Source: Syntrophaceae bacterium
Lineage (GTDB): Bacteria; Desulfobacterota; Desulfomonilia; Desulfomonilales; Desulfomonilaceae
Direction of reading: 5' to 3'
Length of the DNA stretch: 5,629 bases
Assembly: GCA_014874425.1 (NCBI GenBank)
Contig: JACWAG010000415.1
Location: 1-5,629, forward strand
Below the pieces are notes generated by a model, which did not search any database, was not told where the DNA came from, and saw only the letters and a program-made list of their open reading frames with translations. This document shows, in pieces, positions 1 through 5,629 of the stretch. The number at the start of each line of letters is the position of its first letter. Position 1 is the stretch's first letter. The position numbers and the translations under genes were made by a program.

Positions 1-908
1 ATCGCCATCCTGGCCAAGAAAACAACCATTTGGGCGTTACTTGGACATATGTCTCGTGGTCCACTTTCGATGGCAACCGCTGGCGCTGGATCTTCTTCCA
101 AAGCCTGTGGGCCCAATTCATAAAGATTACGTAATGTTCGAACTATAGCGTTGGCTAATTTCCAGTAAACTTTGCTCCTGTTACCCTTGACAGAATGCAA
201 ATCGGTCGCCGTCCATGAACGATAAAGGACCTTATCGCATGATTTGTCAGAGGCTGACATCTGAAGTGTGAGTTCCGTCGTTGACTCATTTTCCATTACC
301 TCCCAAAAGCATGGGGGCCCACTGCGAAATCGGGAGTTGTATGATGCGCCTCCATTCCAGACACCGTAAAGGGCCTTCCCACATAACGCCCTCGTTAGCC
401 GTATGTTCCCAAGATCAATTATAACATCGAGTTTGTTTTCGCGGATGTTCGTCATGTCGGAGTTTTCGATATTAAGCTCTCCATCTTTTTGGAAGGCTTT
501 GACATTGACAAGCCGACATTCTGAACCAATAGTGGCCCGAATATCAAGTTCATCAAAGGGATCACTATATGGGCATAGTGATTGGTTATCCGATCTGGAG
601 TAAATATCCCACAAGAATGAATCGCAAAGGGCAGTCAGGTAGTTTATAGAAGATCTTACAGGGTTCCCGATAGCCTCATATTTTACTATCAGAGCGACCT
701 CAGCAAAGCTTGATCCAATGATCTCTTGGATGACCCTATTGACCCATGCCGGTTGTTTAAAAGAGCTTATTAAAATAGCGACTTGCAACTTCTCCGCCCT
801 GTCCCTTTCCGCCATAAACGTCTCCGAGCCGGTTTCCTGACGCACACTTTCTGATGTACTTAAAGAATTAATATCTTGTGCTTCGGAGACGGCCTTAACG
901 CTGCCCAT
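1..908 (-). CDS. Formyltransferase-like domain protein of the bacterial GINT1-associated type, 3' end cut by window edge
   Basis: Open from 908 to the left edge: 302 codons plus two bases, with no stop, so the C-terminus is missing. Residues about 41-265 read as a degenerate Rossmann-like formyltransferase fold. They begin with LQVAILISSFKQPAWV; next come KLDVIIDLGNIRL (about 159-171), ALYGVWNGG (179-187), a GPPCFWEV stretch (about 197-204), KVLYRSWTATD (226-236) and NRSKVYWKLA (about 242-251). That order matches bacterial proteins annotated as formyltransferase-like or glucosamine inositolphosphorylceramide transferase family, where a beta-propeller-like domain often follows; here that part would lie outside the window. 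The substrate is unknown; sugar or glycolipid modification is inferred. The usual catalytic Asn-His and Asp of formyltransferases are not seen at the expected places. The start at 908 has a strong Shine-Dalgarno and overlaps the upstream transporter gene by 14 bases. A second ATG at 815 (residue 32) also has GGAGA five bases upstream and would skip a Ser/Glu/Thr-rich 31-residue leader. Family fairly sure; function unsure. Confidence 0.8.
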   Translation of the reverse strand, partial: MGSVKAVSEAQDINSLSTSESVRQETGSETFMAERDRAEKLQVAILISSFKQPAWVNRVIQEIIGSSFAEVALIVKYEAIGNPVRSSINYLTALCDSFLWDIYSRSDNQSLCPYSDPFDELDIRATIGSECRLVNVKAFQKDGELNIENSDMTNIRENKLDVIIDLGNIRLTRALCGKALYGVWNGGASYNSRFRSGPPCFWEVMENESTTELTLQMSASDKSCDKVLYRSWTATDLHSVKGNRSKVYWKLANAIVRTLRNLYELGPQALEEDPAPAVAIESGPRDICPSNAQMVVFLARMA

Positions 909-3537
909 CAGTTCCTCCGATACCTTGATGTGCGCCCATGTCGGCTCTACTTGAATAGTTATGGGAATCAGGATCGTTTCCAATTTTAGGCAATCTCTTT
1001 TTCTGAACAAGAAGCAAAAGAGCTGGCAGGGTCACGAGAGTTAAGGGGACAGCGGACAGCATCCCTACGATCATGGACCAACCCAGGAACTCCATCGAAT
1101 AATGTCTGGATGTTACCATGGCTACAAAACCAGCTATAATTGTCAAAGAGGTTAAAAGGGCCCTCGGAGTGACCCTAACCATGGTCTTTGCGATGTTGCT
1201 ATTTTTTTCGTGCAGACTGCCCATTACTACATGGATACCATTGTGAATGCTGAAACCGAATACCAACGGGGCGACACAAACAACGGAGAAAGGCAACCCC
1301 GCCCCAACGAAGCCGGCGGCCCCCAAAGTCATTGCAAAAGAACCTATCATAGGAACCAGACATAAGCCCACGCCAAGGGGATTAGGAAACACAACCAGAA
1401 AAATCATGACCAGAGAAACAAAAGCGTACGCTCCCAAGCGGAACAGTTCATCAACCAGGCTGGATAAAATAGCCTCCATCGTCTGTCGTGTCCCGGAAAT
1501 GTGGACTTGCACAGGAAGGACTTTTACAGCAGCCATAATTTTCCTGTCGACATTTTTCAAATCTTCCGGATTGGTGATCGTATCCGAATATCGAATATCA
1601 GTCAGAAATCGATATTTTCCCTCTATCTTGGCAACATACAAGGATGTCTCGCGTGGGTTGGCAATTTCCTGATTTTTAATATTTGGCCCTACAAGATCAG
1701 CGACCATTTTTCCTGTAGAATCGAAAGATCCTTCCAGTTTGTTGACAGCCATTGAGGAAAAATCTGAATGTGAAAGTTCGTCAACGAAGACTTTTCTTAG
1801 GTTCGGCCACGAAGCTACAATTTCCGAAAGAACTTTCAGATTAGCTTCGCGGACCTTTTGTGGGGCGGTAAATCGTGAAATCGAATCAAAGGACGCTATT
1901 TCCGACGGTTTGACCATGAGAGATTCCAATATTCTATCTAGCTTGCGCTGAATGGTCAAACCCGTCTGAAAGTTGTCGACATCAAAGGTCAACTGAGTCG
2001 ATTGAGAAAAGTTAGAATGAAACTTTCGAGAAATTGTGTCGGAAACAGCCATGGATTTCATGCCTGTCGCCAGGAAGACTTTGAAAAGATCTTTCTCGTG
2101 AGTGACCTTAGTGGCGAAGAACGCTCCTATACAAATGAGGACACAGGAAACCGCCACAATCGCCCCTGGATTCCTCCGGTACAAGCTTGCCAGGAACCCG
2201 AACGAGACTTGCATCTTGGGAAAATAGTCTCCTCTGCGGCTTGCAAGTATTGTAACAATGGCTGGAAACAGGAATATTGTGGACAACATTGTCAGGGCCA
2301 GGCCGGTAGCGCCGAAAAAACCAAACTGCACAAGGGCCGGTTGATTGGAGAAACATAAGCATAGGAATGCTATTATTCCTGTCAATGCACCCAGTATTAC
2401 GGGAGGACCTGTGTGTTCATATGCTCCAAACACGGCATGCGCCGGCGATCCCTGGCTGTCCAGTTCCTCCCGGAAACGACCCCACAAATGGACCCCATAT
2501 TCGGCTCCGAGCCCGAGCAGAACACCGGTTGCTCCCATAACTACAGGATTTACTTCATCATAAGCCAAATACAGCAATCCATAGTTTGGTCCTATCCCGG
2601 CAGCAAGAGGTATCATAAGAATAGCCGCTGAAATAAAACTCCTATAGATTGCAAGAAAAGTCACCAAAACGAGGCCAAAAGAAATAAAAAGGAGTCTAGA
2701 TGTTTCCTCGTCAAAGATGACATCCGACTCATATTGAAATGCAGTTTTTCCGGAAAGGTCCCATTTTAGGTCTTTCAGGTCCTTAACAACATGGATCTTT
2801 TCATTGAGTTCTTTGATTTTTTGAGGAATGAGTTTGTCGAGTCTCTCTATCAATTCTCTGGCTTTCACAATATTGGAACTAGGAAAGCTAGGAGCTATCT
2901 GTATCAGATACAATGTGCTGTCAGGGCTGGCTATCAACAGATAAGGGTCACCCATCCCAATGGGGCCTGTCTGCTTTTCCATGGAACGAGCTACAAAATT
3001 GCTCAACTCCAGGGGATCCTCCACCAATTGTTTTTCAAGGTGAGAATTCTCTAATAGAATTAAATGATTACGTGTTATGCGAAAAGCGTCCTTCACTCCC
3101 TGTGGGCTCAATATTTTCTGAATGCCCTGTCTTTCCTTCGATCCCATCCCGAGAAGGAAATGCTCAAACAGGGTTTCCACATCTTTTCGGTTATTCGGGT
3201 CAATCAACCTGTATCTGACTCGTTCTATGCCAGGAACCTTTGCAAGGCTTTCTCCAAGGCCCTGAATAAATTCCAAACGGCTCCGGCCAGGCGGCTCCGG
3301 GAAATCCAACACAAGAACAAGTGATTCCCGGTCCCCGAAATATTGATTGTTTTCCTTAGTAAGGTTTATGACCGAATTGCTTTTCCCCACACCGGCTAAA
3401 AGATTTGTGCTGGCCACTATCCAGGGCATGCTCGCAAAACCTAGCGCCGAAATCACTATACTGACTCCAATCACCAAACGTGGATGATTCATGGAGAGTT
3501 GAGCGATTCTTTTCAATATAAGGACGAGCCACTTCAT
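895..3537 (-). CDS. RND superfamily exporter, MMPL/HAE-3 (HpnN-like) type
   Basis: The 880-residue protein has the full duplicated RND plan. A membrane segment at about 20-42 is followed by a large extracytoplasmic loop (about 43-280), then five membrane segments between 282 and 433. The second half repeats this: a segment at about 458-477, a second loop (480-692), then five segments between 695 and 845. The C-terminal tail is short, hydrophilic and variable. MMPL/HAE-3 members move lipids, hopanoids or other hydrophobic molecules across the envelope using proton motive force; the cargo here is not determined. The TM4 motif LGLGAEYGVHLWGRFREE (342-359) fits the family but has Glu346-Tyr347 where Asp-Tyr/Phe is common. 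The matching TM10 site reads FSIHNGIHVV (762-771), with His765 where an acid is common. The length is normal for the family and no frameshift is seen. The ATG at 3537 directly follows an in-frame TAA and has no good Shine-Dalgarno (a GAGG lies about 15 bases upstream), so a slightly later start is possible. The gene overlaps the next gene by 14 bases. Confidence 0.93.
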   Translation of the reverse strand: MKWLVLILKRIAQLSMNHPRLVIGVSIVISALGFASMPWIVASTNLLAGVGKSNSVINLTKENNQYFGDRESLVLVLDFPEPPGRSRLEFIQGLGESLAKVPGIERVRYRLIDPNNRKDVETLFEHFLLGMGSKERQGIQKILSPQGVKDAFRITRNHLILLENSHLEKQLVEDPLELSNFVARSMEKQTGPIGMGDPYLLIASPDSTLYLIQIAPSFPSSNIVKARELIERLDKLIPQKIKELNEKIHVVKDLKDLKWDLSGKTAFQYESDVIFDEETSRLLFISFGLVLVTFLAIYRSFISAAILMIPLAAGIGPNYGLLYLAYDEVNPVVMGATGVLLGLGAEYGVHLWGRFREELDSQGSPAHAVFGAYEHTGPPVILGALTGIIAFLCLCFSNQPALVQFGFFGATGLALTMLSTIFLFPAIVTILASRRGDYFPKMQVSFGFLASLYRRNPGAIVAVSCVLICIGAFFATKVTHEKDLFKVFLATGMKSMAVSDTISRKFHSNFSQSTQLTFDVDNFQTGLTIQRKLDRILESLMVKPSEIASFDSISRFTAPQKVREANLKVLSEIVASWPNLRKVFVDELSHSDFSSMAVNKLEGSFDSTGKMVADLVGPNIKNQEIANPRETSLYVAKIEGKYRFLTDIRYSDTITNPEDLKNVDRKIMAAVKVLPVQVHISGTRQTMEAILSSLVDELFRLGAYAFVSLVMIFLVVFPNPLGVGLCLVPMIGSFAMTLGAAGFVGAGLPFSVVCVAPLVFGFSIHNGIHVVMGSLHEKNSNIAKTMVRVTPRALLTSLTIIAGFVAMVTSRHYSMEFLGWSMIVGMLSAVPLTLVTLPALLLLVQKKRLPKIGNDPDSHNYSSRADMGAHQGIGGTDGQR
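912..918 (-). promoter_or_regulatory. Ribosome binding site inside the end of the transporter gene, coupling the downstream gene
   Basis: Reading the minus strand, GGAGGAA lies five to six bases before the ATG at 908. It sits within the last codons of the RND transporter gene, whose TAA is at 897-895. A near-consensus site placed here supports the 908 start and suggests translational coupling of the two genes. A competing weaker site, GGAGA at 825-821, serves the alternative ATG at 815. Confidence 0.6.
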
Positions 3538-3576
3538 TTAATAAATGCGAAACCTCGGTTGTTATATTTAGACAAT

Positions 3577-3605
3577 GATGTACCAGTTGGCATTTTATGT
3601 GTCAA
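3577..3605 (-). promoter_or_regulatory. Candidate sigma70-type promoter for the transporter operon
   Basis: On the minus strand a perfect -35 TTGACA (3605-3600) is followed, after a 17-base spacer, by TGG-TACATC. That is an extended -10 with TG but only three of six matches in the hexamer. The predicted transcript would start near 3570, about 33 bases before the ATG at 3537. A second possible -10, TATAAC (3566-3561), has a better hexamer but no recognisable -35. Read by eye only. Confidence 0.35.
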
Positions 3606-3606
3606 C
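3586..3606. repeat. Interrupted inverted repeat, operator-like, in the divergent intergenic region
   Basis: GTTGGCA (3586-3592) and TGTCAAC (3600-3606) form a 7-base dyad with one mismatch, separated by a 7-base A/T-rich spacer. The right arm coincides with the TTGACA -35 of the candidate transporter promoter, a position suited to a repressor operator. No particular regulator family is identified, and no regulator gene lies in the window. The rest of the 160-base gap shows only a weak CTTCG/CGAAG pair (3628-3632 and 3643-3647). Confidence 0.35.
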
Positions 3607-3660
3607 ACCTGGCAGGAAAACTAGACTCTTCGAATATGGCGCCGAAGCTTGGGTTACCGG

Positions 3661-3690
3661 TTGCGTTTCCTGAGGTCGAAAGACTATACT
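3661..3690 (+). promoter_or_regulatory. Candidate promoter for the YdjM-like gene, possibly leaderless transcript
   Basis: The -10 hexamer TATACT (3685-3690) matches consensus at five of six positions. TTGCGT (3661-3666) lies 18 bases upstream as a weak -35 with three matches. The expected transcription start falls at about 3697-3698, at the ATG of the following gene. That gene has no Shine-Dalgarno within normal distance; the nearest GAGG is 22 bases upstream. This agrees with a leaderless or nearly leaderless mRNA. Confidence 0.35.
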
Positions 3691-3697
3691 ATGAAGT

Positions 3698-4222
3698 ATG
3701 ATACTTGGACATCTTGCAATCGCAGGCATCGCAAAGCTAACTCGTTTCCGACGGGAGAGCTTGCTATTTCTTTCACTAGCCTCTTTGGGACCCGACCTGG
3801 TTGATAAAACCGCCAACATGCTTTTCGGAATGCCAGGAAGAGGCATGAGTCACAGTTTAATTTTCTTCGCCGGCGTAATATTTATCTGCGGGCTTATATG
3901 GAGATCGTTCAAACTCAACACTGACACACTCACTGCAGGCGTGCTCATGTGGGGGTCACATCTGATCGGTGATTTTGTTCAATTGCAGGTCCTGTTCTGG
4001 CCTTTTCTCAGCCCATTGGAGCCCGGTACAAAATTTCAAATGGCTGAGAAAGTGCGACTATTTTATGTCGATAAATTATACCCGGATCAGTTCTGGCTGG
4101 AAATGTTTTGCATTACAGCCTTGGTCATCCTACTTCTCTCAAGACTGTTCACTACAAAAAAATCGGCTGCGATGGTTATCATACAATCCAAACCTTCAAG
4201 CGCCGAATTGGACTCTCTATAG
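3698..4222 (+). CDS. YdjM/DUF457-type membrane-bound metal-dependent hydrolase-like protein
   Basis: This 174-residue membrane protein carries the ordered His/Asp pattern of the PF04307 (YdjM/DUF457) group. His5 lies in MILGHLAIAG, Asp33 and Asp36 in LGPDLVDK, Arg48 and His52 in GRGMSHSL, and His88 and Asp92 in GSHLIGDF. In this family the residues are predicted to bind a metal for hydrolysis at the membrane; the true substrate is not established. Hydrophobic stretches at about 22-31, 54-68, 78-91, 97-103 and 134-151 indicate several membrane segments, and the tail after 152 is polar. The ATG at 3698 is the first possible one, since an in-frame TGA lies six bases upstream, and it keeps His5 near the N-terminus as in homologues. 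It is divergent from the transporter operon and 92 bases upstream of narG in the same direction. E. coli ydjM is LexA-regulated, but no CTGT-N8-ACAG box is visible here. Family assignment is fairly secure; biochemical role is not. Confidence 0.82.
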   Translation: MILGHLAIAGIAKLTRFRRESLLFLSLASLGPDLVDKTANMLFGMPGRGMSHSLIFFAGVIFICGLIWRSFKLNTDTLTAGVLMWGSHLIGDFVQLQVLFWPFLSPLEPGTKFQMAEKVRLFYVDKLYPDQFWLEMFCITALVILLLSRLFTTKKSAAMVIIQSKPSSAELDSL

Positions 4223-4229
4223 GCAGCGA

Positions 4230-4245
4230 GCTTAAGAGATTAAGC
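4230..4245 (+). terminator. Small GNRA-loop hairpin after the YdjM-like gene, at best a weak terminator
   Basis: GCTTAA and TTAAGC form a perfect 6-bp stem around the tetraloop GAGA, starting seven bases after the TAG stop. The stem is A/T-rich and is not followed by a T-run, so strong intrinsic termination is unlikely. Readthrough into narG is therefore possible. Confidence 0.2.
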
Positions 4246-4269
4246 GTCAATTCTTGCCCATTTATAGAT

Positions 4270-4298
4270 AGAGAAACTGTCTCTGGATAAGGTTTCTC
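4270..4298 (+). promoter_or_regulatory. Inverted repeats in the narG leader
   Basis: GAGAAAC (4271-4277) and GTTTCTC (4292-4298) form a perfect 7-bp inverted repeat with a 14-base loop. The same left arm can instead pair locally as AGAGA (4270-4274) with TCTCT (4280-4284). The outer repeat ends six bases before the GGAGG of narG. It may be an RNA leader structure, a protein-binding dyad, or chance. No convincing FNR (TTGAT-N4-ATCAA) site or promoter was found in 4223-4314. Confidence 0.3.
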
Positions 4299-4304
4299 AT
4301 TAAT

Positions 4305-4309
4305 GGAGG
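4305..4309 (+). promoter_or_regulatory. Ribosome binding site fixing the narG start
   Basis: A consensus GGAGG lies five bases before the ATG at 4315. The resulting N-terminus (MSKNKLLSSLRW) resembles that of enterobacterial NarG, so this start is preferred. Confidence 0.75.
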
Positions 4310-4314
4310 CGCCC

Positions 4315-5629
4315 ATGTCCAAGAACAAGCTTTTGTCGTCATTGAGGTGGCTAAGATCTTGCGGGAAGTCAGGCAAATGCGAAGAAGAATTATCAGGGAA
4401 TTGGGGGGAACTGATCTGCGGCGGTAGGAAATGGGAAGATTTCTACCGGCGTCGATGGCAGTATGACAAGAAAGTTAGATCTACACACGGTGTGAATTGT
4501 ACTGGATCTTGTTCTTGGGATGTTTTTGTCAAAGACGGCATAATCGTCTGGGAGCTTCAGAATACCAATTACCCGGGTTGTGGCCCTGACTCACCTGACC
4601 ATGAACCCAGAGGCTGTCCTCGCGGCGCCACATTTTCCTGGTACACTTATAGCCCTGTTAGAGTCAAACACCCATATGTGCGTTCGACCCTGCTGGAACT
4701 ATGGAAGAAAGCCCGTAAACGAGAACCAGATCCTGTAAAGGCTTGGGAAAACATCGTTGAAGATGCGGCCGTAAAGAAGAAATACCAGGAATGCAGAGGC
4801 AAAGGGGGCTTTGTCCGAGTATCGACTGACGACGCTATAGAATTGATAGCCTCTTCTTTGGTCCATACCATCAAAAGTTACGGCCCTGATCGTGTCTTCG
4901 GTTTTTCTCCCATCCCCGCTATGTCTATGGTCGGTTATGCTTCCGGCGCCAGGTTCCTTTCGCTAATCGGCGCATCTACCGTCAGTTTTTATGATTGGTA
5001 TTGCGATCTACCTCCCTCTTCGCCTCAGGTTTGGGGAGAACAAACAGACGTGCCTGAGAGCGCTGACTGGTTCGAATCAACGTATATGATCGTCTGGGGC
5101 ACTAATTTGCCCATGACTCGAACACCTGACGCTCACTTCTTTACTGAGGCCCGCTATCGAGGCGCCAAAGTTGTCGGGGTGTCTCCAGATTATTCTGAAT
5201 ATGTAAAATTCTCTGATCGTTGGCTTCCAGTGAAAGCCGGGACTGATTCCGCTCTGGCCATGGCTATGACTTTTGTAATTCTCAAGGAATTCTATCTTGA
5301 TCACCCATCAGAATATTTCATCACATATGCCAAAAGCTATACTGACCTCCCTTTTGCTGTTCGCCTGAAACAGGAACAATTTGGTTATATTTCGGACAGG
5401 TTCGTGACGTCGTCTGAAATTGGTCTAAGCGGTGATAATTCAGAATGGAAAACAGTTTGTTTTGACTCAAACTCCAAATCTTTTGTAGTTCCTAATGGTA
5501 GCGTGGGGTTTCGTTGGAACGAGAGCGGTAAATGGAACCTTAAACTTGAAGATTCCGCCACAGGCTTAAAAGTCGACCCTGTTCTAAGTTTTGATAATGA
5601 CAATGATGGCTGGGTATCTATAAGATTCC
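4315..5629 (+). CDS. narG: Respiratory nitrate reductase alpha subunit NarG, 3' end cut by window edge
   Basis: The first 438 residues of the usual roughly 1,200-1,250 are present, with no stop before the edge. NarG is the Mo-bisMGD catalytic subunit that reduces nitrate to nitrite on the cytoplasmic side of the membrane, taking electrons from NarH and NarI. The N-terminal stretch RRRWQYDKKVRSTHG (45-59) is the NarG form of a degenerate twin-arginine region, and there is no cleavable signal. The FS0 [4Fe-4S] ligands are visible as His58, Cys62 and Cys66 in HGVNCTGSC, plus Cys101 in PRGCPRGA. GPDRVFGFSPIPAMSMV (190-206) and SFYDWYCDLPPSSPQ (224-238) match the molybdopterin region, and Asp227 corresponds to the Mo-ligand Asp of E. 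coli NarG. WGEQTDVPESADW, TRTPDAHFFTEARYRG and PNGSVGFRWNESGKWNL follow in the order known for NarG. Extra cysteines at 16, 22, 35 and 89 stand out. narH, narJ and narI are expected downstream. A NarG-like nitrite oxidoreductase subunit is a less likely alternative. Confidence 0.95.
   Translation, partial: MSKNKLLSSLRWLRSCGKSGKCEEELSGNWGELICGGRKWEDFYRRRWQYDKKVRSTHGVNCTGSCSWDVFVKDGIIVWELQNTNYPGCGPDSPDHEPRGCPRGATFSWYTYSPVRVKHPYVRSTLLELWKKARKREPDPVKAWENIVEDAAVKKKYQECRGKGGFVRVSTDDAIELIASSLVHTIKSYGPDRVFGFSPIPAMSMVGYASGARFLSLIGASTVSFYDWYCDLPPSSPQVWGEQTDVPESADWFESTYMIVWGTNLPMTRTPDAHFFTEARYRGAKVVGVSPDYSEYVKFSDRWLPVKAGTDSALAMAMTFVILKEFYLDHPSEYFITYAKSYTDLPFAVRLKQEQFGYISDRFVTSSEIGLSGDNSEWKTVCFDSNSKSFVVPNGSVGFRWNESGKWNLKLEDSATGLKVDPVLSFDNDNDGWVSIRF

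Noticed and set aside
403..603. 66-residue plus-strand open frame
   Set aside because: It is antisense to the conserved formyltransferase-like reading frame, has no Shine-Dalgarno or recognisable domain, and its composition looks random.
2108..2362. 84-residue minus-strand open frame
   Set aside because: It is a different frame inside the transporter gene, within a conserved membrane region.
1247..2631. Several plus-strand open frames of 70-141 residues
   Set aside because: All lie antisense to the well-supported RND transporter and show no protein family features.
2791..3324. Overlapping plus-strand open frames of 86-101 residues
   Set aside because: They are antisense shadows of the first extracytoplasmic loop of the transporter.
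3595..3846. 83-residue minus-strand open frame spanning the divergent intergenic region
   Set aside because: It overlaps, in antisense, the YdjM-like gene, whose His/Asp motifs are intact; no homology is recognised.
4231..4251. Possible FNR-like site (TTGAC-N4-AATCT on the minus strand)
   Set aside because: Only one half-site resembles TTGAT; the second does not match ATCAA, so this is indistinguishable from chance.
4240..4268. Possible narG promoter (TTAAGC / TATAGA, 17-base spacer)
   Set aside because: The -35 matches consensus at only three of six positions and nothing else supports it.
3969..4376. Short frames overlapping the end of the YdjM-like gene and the narG start
   Set aside because: They conflict with two well-supported genes and have no convincing start signals.
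4647..5603. Minus-strand open frames of 72-75 residues
   Set aside because: They are antisense to conserved narG sequence.

Overview
The window looks like ordinary bacterial chromosome from a Gram-negative, respiring organism with moderate GC. There is no transposase, integrase, tRNA, rRNA or CRISPR array. An HAE-3/MMPL-type RND transporter next to a membrane-bound NarG nitrate reductase would fit a Desulfobacterota-like (deltaproteobacterial) or related anaerobic or facultative lineage. That placement is an inference from gene types only and is weak.

Layout: the left two thirds is a minus-strand, translationally coupled pair. An 880-residue RND/MMPL transporter (3537 to 895) is followed, with a 14-base overlap, by a formyltransferase-like protein that starts at 908 and runs off the left edge. 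This second gene has no stop codon inside the window. It resembles bacterial proteins carrying the formyltransferase-like domain often found with the 'glucosamine inositolphosphorylceramide transferase' annotation. In this copy the usual catalytic His and Asp positions appear to be replaced. A 160-base divergent region (3538-3697) holds candidate promoters in both directions and a dyad that overlaps the best -35 of the transporter operon.

The right third is on the plus strand. First comes a 174-residue integral membrane protein of the YdjM/DUF457 metal-dependent hydrolase type, with all the usual His/Asp motifs. After a 92-base gap containing small hairpins and a strong ribosome binding site comes the first 438 residues of narG, the catalytic subunit of respiratory nitrate reductase, cut by the right edge.

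How the genes may work together: the minus-strand pair looks like an exporter of a lipid or other hydrophobic molecule made together with a sugar- or lipid-modifying enzyme, which would suit an envelope glycolipid function. The plus-strand side starts a nitrate respiration locus; narHJI would be expected beyond the right edge. Whether the YdjM-like gene belongs to the nitrate operon or to the envelope theme cannot be settled from this window.
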